Source of the DNA: Candidatus Omnitrophota bacterium
Lineage (GTDB): Bacteria; Omnitrophota; Gorgyraeia; Pluralincolimonadales; Pluralincolimonadaceae
Reading direction: 5' to 3'
DNA length: 9,985 nucleotides
Assembly: GCA_028706795.1 (NCBI GenBank)
Contig: JAQTVK010000022.1
Coordinates: 1-9,985, forward strand
The position numbers and the translations under genes were made by a program. The notes under the pieces were generated by a model. The model was not told where the DNA came from. It saw only the letters and a program-made list of their open reading frames with translations, and ran no database searches. This document shows, in pieces, positions 6,618 through 9,985 of the stretch. The stretch's first letter is position 1; every line of letters starts with the position of its first letter.

Positions 6618-7012
6618 AATTATCCCTGAAAAAGGCCCACCTGGCCGAGATGATAGAACACGCGAAACACGAATTCCCTAACGAGGCTTGCGGCTTCCTG
6701 GCCGGAAAAAGCAGGAAGGTAAGCAAGGTCTACCGGATGGCGAATACCGAAAGGGGAGGGATGAGATTCACGATGGCCCTCAAAGAACAATTCGATGCCG
6801 CCAGGGATATGCGTTCCCAGGACCTGGATATGGTCGGGATATACCATTCGCATCCAAACGTCCGGCCCTATCCCTCTTTTCGCGATATCCAACTCGCTAT
6901 GCATCCCGAGTGTTCATATGTCATCGTCTCGCTTATCAACGGCATGCCCGAGGTCCGCTCTTTCAGGATAAAGAACAGCATGGTCGAGGAGGAGGAGATA
7001 GATGCCGGTTGA
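6614..7012 (+). CDS. JAMM/MPN+ zinc metallopeptidase (M67 family), Mec/HcyD-like
   Basis: The protein has 132 residues, the usual size for stand-alone bacterial M67 proteins. The catalytic Glu is E24 in PNEACGFLAG. The zinc motif HSHP-x6-S-x2-D is complete: H78, H80, S88 and D91, in YHSHPNVRPYPSFRD. The flanking YVIVSLI strand also fits the family. The ATG at 6614 overlaps the permease stop as ATGA with no Shine-Dalgarno, so translation is probably coupled. In-frame codons upstream of this ATG lie over the permease gene and are not used. Known bacterial members release an amino acid from a sulfur-carrier protein (Mec on CysO-cysteine) or trim the carrier's C terminus to expose Gly-Gly (HcyD on HcyS). 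The E1-like gene overlapping downstream makes one of these roles likely. The peptidase call is firm; the exact substrate is unknown. Confidence 0.88.
   Translation: MKLSLKKAHLAEMIEHAKHEFPNEACGFLAGKSRKVSKVYRMANTERGGMRFTMALKEQFDAARDMRSQDLDMVGIYHSHPNVRPYPSFRDIQLAMHPECSYVIVSLINGMPEVRSFRIKNSMVEEEEIDAG
6986..6997 (+). promoter_or_regulatory. Purine-rich Shine-Dalgarno (GAGGAGGAGGAG) for the E1-like gene, inside the JAMM gene
   Basis: This repeated GAG run encodes the acidic tail (EEEE) of the JAMM protein and also gives a very strong ribosome binding site ending four bases before the ATG at 7002. It fixes the E1-like start and explains the 11-base gene overlap. Confidence 0.7.
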
Positions 7013-7760
7013 TTTCACTTCCGCCCAGCGGGAAAGATACAGGAAACACCTGGTCTTCGATATTATAGGCGAAAAGGGCCAGAAAAAACTTTTGTCCTCG
7101 AAGGCGCTGATAGTAGGCGTCGGCGGCCTCGGTTCGCCGGCCGCTTTATATCTCGCGTCCTGCGGGGTGGGGACGATAGGCCTTGTCGACAGCGACGCCC
7201 TCGAGCTTTCCAACCTTCACAGGCAGGTATTATATTCCACCGCCGATATAGGCAAGCCGAAAGTCTCCCTTGCCGAAAAGAGGCTGAAGGAGATAAATCC
7301 CGATGTCGATATAAGGGCCGTGAAGGCCAGGGTGGGCGCGGATAACGCGACGGCCCTGTTGAAGGATTACGACGTGATACTCGACTGCACCGATAATTTC
7401 GAGTCGAAGTACCTTATCAATGACACATGCGTCTCTTTGGGCAAGGCCCTGGTGCATGGGGGCGTTTATGCTTTCGACGGGCAGGTGACCTTTATATTGC
7501 CGGGTAAGGGCCCGTGTTACAGGTGCATCTTTCCCGAACTGCCCGGCCCCGGGGCGTTCCGCAATTGCCGGCAGGCGGGCATCCTCGGCTCTGTCCCGGC
7601 GGTGATCGGCGCGGTGCAGGCGAACGAAACGTTGAAATACCTTCTCGGGATCGGAAGGAACCTCGTCGGGCGATTATTAAGGTATGACACGCTCACGGGC
7701 GAGATCAGGATATCGGAGTATAAAAAGAACGAAAAATGCCCTGTTTGCGGCGGGAAATAG
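7002..7760 (+). CDS. E1-like adenylyltransferase of the ThiF/MoeB/HesA family (HcyF/MoeZ-type, no rhodanese domain)
   Basis: The protein has 252 residues, close to MoeB length. An N-terminal RYRKHL stretch supplies the arginine finger (R14). The ATP-binding glycine loop is GVGGLGS (39-45), followed by VDSDALELSNLHRQ (62-75) and K87. CTDN (129-132) carries D131, equivalent to the essential Asp of MoeB. Two zinc pairs are intact: C172/C175 (CYRC) and C246/C249 (CPVC). C189 in the NCRQAGILGS loop matches the catalytic-cysteine region. The family adenylates the C-terminal Gly of a ubiquitin-like sulfur carrier so that it can be converted to a thiocarboxylate. The 11-base overlap with the JAMM gene suggests the two act on the same carrier. 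There is no rhodanese extension, so sulfur must come from another donor. The carrier could be ThiS-, MoaD-, CysO- or HcyS-like; none is encoded here. Confidence 0.88.
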   Translation: MPVDFTSAQRERYRKHLVFDIIGEKGQKKLLSSKALIVGVGGLGSPAALYLASCGVGTIGLVDSDALELSNLHRQVLYSTADIGKPKVSLAEKRLKEINPDVDIRAVKARVGADNATALLKDYDVILDCTDNFESKYLINDTCVSLGKALVHGGVYAFDGQVTFILPGKGPCYRCIFPELPGPGAFRNCRQAGILGSVPAVIGAVQANETLKYLLGIGRNLVGRLLRYDTLTGEIRISEYKKNEKCPVCGGK

Positions 7761-7766
7761 GCTGAT

Positions 7767-8687
7767 ATGACTGCCAGGTTTGAGTTATGGGTAATATTCG
7801 GCATCGCGATAACCGCAATGCTTTTTATCGACCTGTTCGTCGTGAACAGGAAGGCGCACGCGATCTCGGTCAAGGACGCGCTGAAGTGGGTCGCCATCTG
7901 GGTCGGGGCCGCGCTCCTCTTCTGCCTCGGGATATTCTTCCTTATGGGCAAGGTAAAAGCCCTCGAATTCCTTACCGGTTATATCCTCGAGGAGTCGCTG
8001 AGCGTCGACAATCTTTTCGTCTTTATAATGATCTTCGAGTATTTCCATGTCCCCCGCACTTTCCAGCCGCGTGTGCTCAAATGGGGGATAATCGGCGCCA
8101 TAGTGCTGAGGGCCGTGTTCATCGTCGTGGGAGTAGGGCTTTTCACGAGATTCGACTGGATAATATACGTTTTCGGCGCGCTCCTTATATTTACCGCGGT
8201 AAAGCTCGTATTCAAAAAAGAGGAGAAATTCGAACCCGAGAAGAACCCGTTGTTGCGCCTGTTCAGGAGGTTCTTCCGCGTATCCACGGAATACCATGAA
8301 GACAAGTTTTTCGTATTGCACAGCGGCGTCTGGGCGGCGACCCCTCTTTTCATCACGCTGCTCCTGATAGAATCGAGCGACGTTATATTCGCGATGGACT
8401 CGATACCCGCGGTCCTCGCCATCACGAAGGACCCGTTCATCGTTTATACCTCCAATATATTCGCGATACTCGGGCTGCGTTCGCTCTTCTTCGTGATTTC
8501 CGGAATGATGTCCCTTTTCCGCCACCTGAAGCTGGGCATCTCGGCGATACTCTGTTTCGTGGGCGTCAAGATGCTCATCTCCCATTTTATGGAGATAGAT
8601 ATCCGCATCTCGCTGGCGGTCGTATTCGGGTTACTGGCAGCATCCATACTCGCGTCCCTCGTATTTAAAGAAAAAGGAGAGAAGTAG
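7767..8687 (+). CDS. TerC/Alx-family integral membrane protein, probable metal (Mn2+) exporter
   Basis: This 306-residue protein has seven to nine hydrophobic segments and the full TerC signature. The first half contains EESLSVDNLFVF (from 75), with conserved acidic residues E75, E76 and D81. The second half contains LIESSDVIFAMDSIPA, with E202, D205 and D211, then TSNIFAILGLRSLFF. Between them lies a charged loop (KKEEKFEPEKNP and RRFFRVSTEYHEDKFFV) typical of the Alx-like form. The E. coli Alx protein and MeeY/MeeF-type relatives are linked to manganese export, some of them serving extracytoplasmic metalloenzymes. Tellurite resistance is the historical name only. The gene follows the E1-like stop by six bases with only a weak ribosome binding site, so it is probably co-transcribed. 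No room exists for a yybP-ykoY manganese riboswitch directly upstream. The family is secure; the cargo is by analogy. Confidence 0.87.
   Translation: MTARFELWVIFGIAITAMLFIDLFVVNRKAHAISVKDALKWVAIWVGAALLFCLGIFFLMGKVKALEFLTGYILEESLSVDNLFVFIMIFEYFHVPRTFQPRVLKWGIIGAIVLRAVFIVVGVGLFTRFDWIIYVFGALLIFTAVKLVFKKEEKFEPEKNPLLRLFRRFFRVSTEYHEDKFFVLHSGVWAATPLFITLLLIESSDVIFAMDSIPAVLAITKDPFIVYTSNIFAILGLRSLFFVISGMMSLFRHLKLGISAILCFVGVKMLISHFMEIDIRISLAVVFGLLAASILASLVFKEKGEK
8675..8680 (+). promoter_or_regulatory. Shine-Dalgarno AGGAGA for the GalT-like gene
   Basis: AGGAGA lies at the end of the TerC gene, seven bases before the ATG at 8688, which directly abuts the TerC stop (TAG-ATG). It confirms the start of the GalT-like protein. 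Confidence 0.72.
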
Positions 8688-9725
8688 ATGCCCGAACTCA
8701 GGGAGAACCTCGCTACTAAAAGATGGGTGGCGATAGCTACCGAGCGCGCGAAAAGGTCTGACGATTTCAAAAAAGGCAAAGAATTGCCGGCGCCGCGGCC
8801 GGCATATGACGCGAAATGCCCGTTCTGCGAAGGGAATGAAGTCCCGGACCAGGCCGAGGCCTTCTCGATCCGCGACCCCGGGACAAAGCCCGGCGGAAAG
8901 GGATGGAAGATAAGGGTGATACCCAATAAATATCCCGTGCTTGTCCCCCCGCAAAAAGGCGCCTCCGTCGAGGTGAAGAGGCACAAGTCAGGCATATACC
9001 TCCACATGGAGGGCATCGGCAAACATGAGGTCGTCATCGAGAACCCGGCCCACAACAAGACTATTGCTACGATGACCCTCGACGAGGTCGTGACCGTAAT
9101 AAAGGCATACCAGGAAAGGTACATCGCACTCGACTGGGACCCTGCGTATAAGCAGGTCCTGATATTCCGCAACCAGGGCGCGGGCGCCGGGGCTTCCCAG
9201 CTCCACCCGCACTCGCAGATAATCGCGACGGCTATAGTACCGCAGCATATGAGATACGCCCTCAACGAGGCACAGAGATATTTCGATGAGCTCGGCAGGT
9301 GCGTCTTCTGCGACATGATAAAATACGAGCTTGCCGAGAAAGAGCGCCTGGTGATGCAAAATGACAAATTCATCGCGTTCGTCCCGTACGCGGCGCTGCT
9401 CCCTTATGAGACCTGGATATTGCCGCTCAAGCACTCGACGTCTTTCTCCGACCTGGCTCCCGGGGACATAGCCCCGCTCGCCCAGATACCGCGCGACATC
9501 CTCGCGAGATTATATTACGGCCTTAACAACCCCGATTACAATTATTGCATAAGGAGCGTCCCGCATTACTCGGCAAGCGAACCGTATTACCACTGGCATA
9601 TACAGATACTCCCGCGCCTTACGACTCCGGCCGGGTTTGAGATCGGCTCGGGCATGGCCGTAAACGTCGCGCTCCCGGAGGAGTCGGCTAAGTTCCTGCG
9701 CGAATTCAAGATCGAGACGCCGTGA
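8688..9725 (+). CDS. galT: Galactose-1-phosphate uridylyltransferase-like HIT-superfamily nucleotidyltransferase
   Basis: The protein has 345 residues, the normal length for GalT, and consists of two HIT-like halves. The nucleophile motif is HPHSQ (173-177) with H175 expected to carry the nucleotidyl group; the C-terminal HWHIQ (302-306) completes the active site. Cys pairs C44/C47 (CPFC) and C205/C208 (CVFC) resemble metal-binding positions of the family. The N-terminal MPELRENLATKRWVAIA, the VIPNKYP strand and the GAGAGASQLHPHSQ segment are typical. GalT exchanges UMP between UDP-glucose and galactose-1-phosphate in the Leloir pathway. The same fold also serves ADP-glucose phosphorylase, so the nucleotide and sugar are not certain; the symbol reflects the family. 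Sugar-1-phosphates made by the upstream phosphohexomutases would be plausible substrates. Its stop overlaps the GTG start of the GH16 gene. Confidence 0.82.
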   Translation: MPELRENLATKRWVAIATERAKRSDDFKKGKELPAPRPAYDAKCPFCEGNEVPDQAEAFSIRDPGTKPGGKGWKIRVIPNKYPVLVPPQKGASVEVKRHKSGIYLHMEGIGKHEVVIENPAHNKTIATMTLDEVVTVIKAYQERYIALDWDPAYKQVLIFRNQGAGAGASQLHPHSQIIATAIVPQHMRYALNEAQRYFDELGRCVFCDMIKYELAEKERLVMQNDKFIAFVPYAALLPYETWILPLKHSTSFSDLAPGDIAPLAQIPRDILARLYYGLNNPDYNYCIRSVPHYSASEPYYHWHIQILPRLTTPAGFEIGSGMAVNVALPEESAKFLREFKIETP

Positions 9726-9985
9726 GATCAGCCGCTGCGCTGATATTATTTTTCCTCTTTTTCCTGCCCGGGGTCGAATCCGCCCCTAATAATACGGTCC
9801 CGCCTAAGCTCGAAGGGTGGTATCTTGTCTGGCACGACGAGTTCGACGGCGACAAGGTCGACCCCGCAAAGTGGAAGGTCGAAGACGCCGCGCTCGTGAA
9901 GAACAAAGAGCTGGAATATTATTCTCCGGCGAACGTCTACGTAAAAGACGGAAAACTTGTTTTAAAGAGCGAGAGAAAAGAGCAG
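9722..9985 (+). CDS. Exported GH16-family glycoside hydrolase (beta-glucanase-like), N-terminal part; 3' end outside window
   Basis: An open frame of 88 codons runs from GTG 9722-9724 to the right edge. The GTG overlaps the GalT stop (GTGA), and no ATG gives the same N terminus, so the gene is easily missed by ATG-only searches. Residues 1-21 form a signal peptide: an Arg, then a strongly hydrophobic core (ALILFFLFFLPG) and VESA as the likely cleavage region. The mature sequence opens with WYLVWHDEFDGDKVDPAKW (residues 33-51), matching the GH16 opening pattern 'l.w.DEFdg...D..kW'. It continues with ELEYYSPANVYVKDGKLVLKS, matching the usual 'neLqyYt..Nv.v.dG.Lvi' strands. The catalytic ExDxxE motif would lie beyond the window. 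The likely role is endo-hydrolysis of beta-1,3 or mixed-linkage glucans, agarose/carrageenan-type galactans or similar; the substrate cannot be set from this part. Confidence 0.78.
   Translation, partial: MRSAAALILFFLFFLPGVESAPNNTVPPKLEGWYLVWHDEFDGDKVDPAKWKVEDAALVKNKELEYYSPANVYVKDGKLVLKSERKEQ

Noticed and set aside
7761..7766. yybP-ykoY manganese riboswitch ahead of terC
   Set aside because: Only six bases separate terC from the preceding gene, and no such structure is apparent in the coding sequence upstream.
8444..9373. Minus-strand open frame of 309 codons across terC and galT
   Set aside because: It spans two well-supported genes, has low-complexity Ser-rich content and no motif.
9706..9906. 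Small minus-strand open frame at the right edge
   Set aside because: It is antisense to the GH16 gene, whose signal peptide and opening domain motifs are convincing.

Overview
All coding sequence in this window lies on the + strand and is packed almost without gaps. There are eight complete genes and one gene fragment at each edge. The base composition is moderately GC-rich by eye, with frequent ATA (Ile) and AGG (Arg) codons and many overlapping stop/start junctions (ATGA, ATGAATAA, GTGA, TAG-ATG). Together with archaeal-style phosphohexomutases and a secreted glycan-binding repertoire, this suggests an uncultivated, probably Gram-negative bacterium such as Candidatus Omnitrophota or a relative. 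That placement is an inference from style and gene content; no marker gene such as rRNA is present.

Region 1 (positions 2-2860) is a secreted carbohydrate module. It holds the C-terminal part of a protein with a family-9-like carbohydrate-binding domain, an exported protein made of two tandem jelly-roll (CBM11/CIA30-like) domains, and an exported TIM-barrel protein that looks like a glycoside hydrolase but that I cannot place in a known family. Region 2 (2873-5597) is a tandem pair of paralogous alpha-D-phosphohexomutases, roughly half identical by eye, with differing active-site loops. Regions 1 and 2 look like one transcription unit entering from the left.

The only real intergenic gap (5598-5642) carries a perfect extended -10 promoter (TGGTATAAT) placed so that transcription should begin at or next to the ATG of the following gene, which points to a leaderless mRNA. 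That promoter drives region 3 (5643-7760): a PiT-family permease resembling the CysP sulfate-transporter branch, a JAMM metalloprotease and a MoeB/ThiF-type E1-like adenylyltransferase. The JAMM and E1 pair is the hallmark of ubiquitin-like sulfur-carrier pathways (Mec/CysO, HcyD/HcyF/HcyS), so this block is best read as sulfate import plus sulfur-carrier-based amino-acid or cofactor sulfuration. No sulfur-carrier gene is in the window.

Region 4 (7767-9985) contains a TerC/Alx-type membrane protein, a GalT-like nucleotidyltransferase and the start of an exported GH16 beta-glucanase. The GH16 gene uses a GTG start and runs off the right edge. Sugar-phosphate metabolism (phosphohexomutases, GalT) and extracellular glycan handling (CBM proteins, TIM barrel, GH16) therefore bracket a sulfur/ion module. 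I found no RNA genes, CRISPR arrays, mobile elements or convincing terminators.
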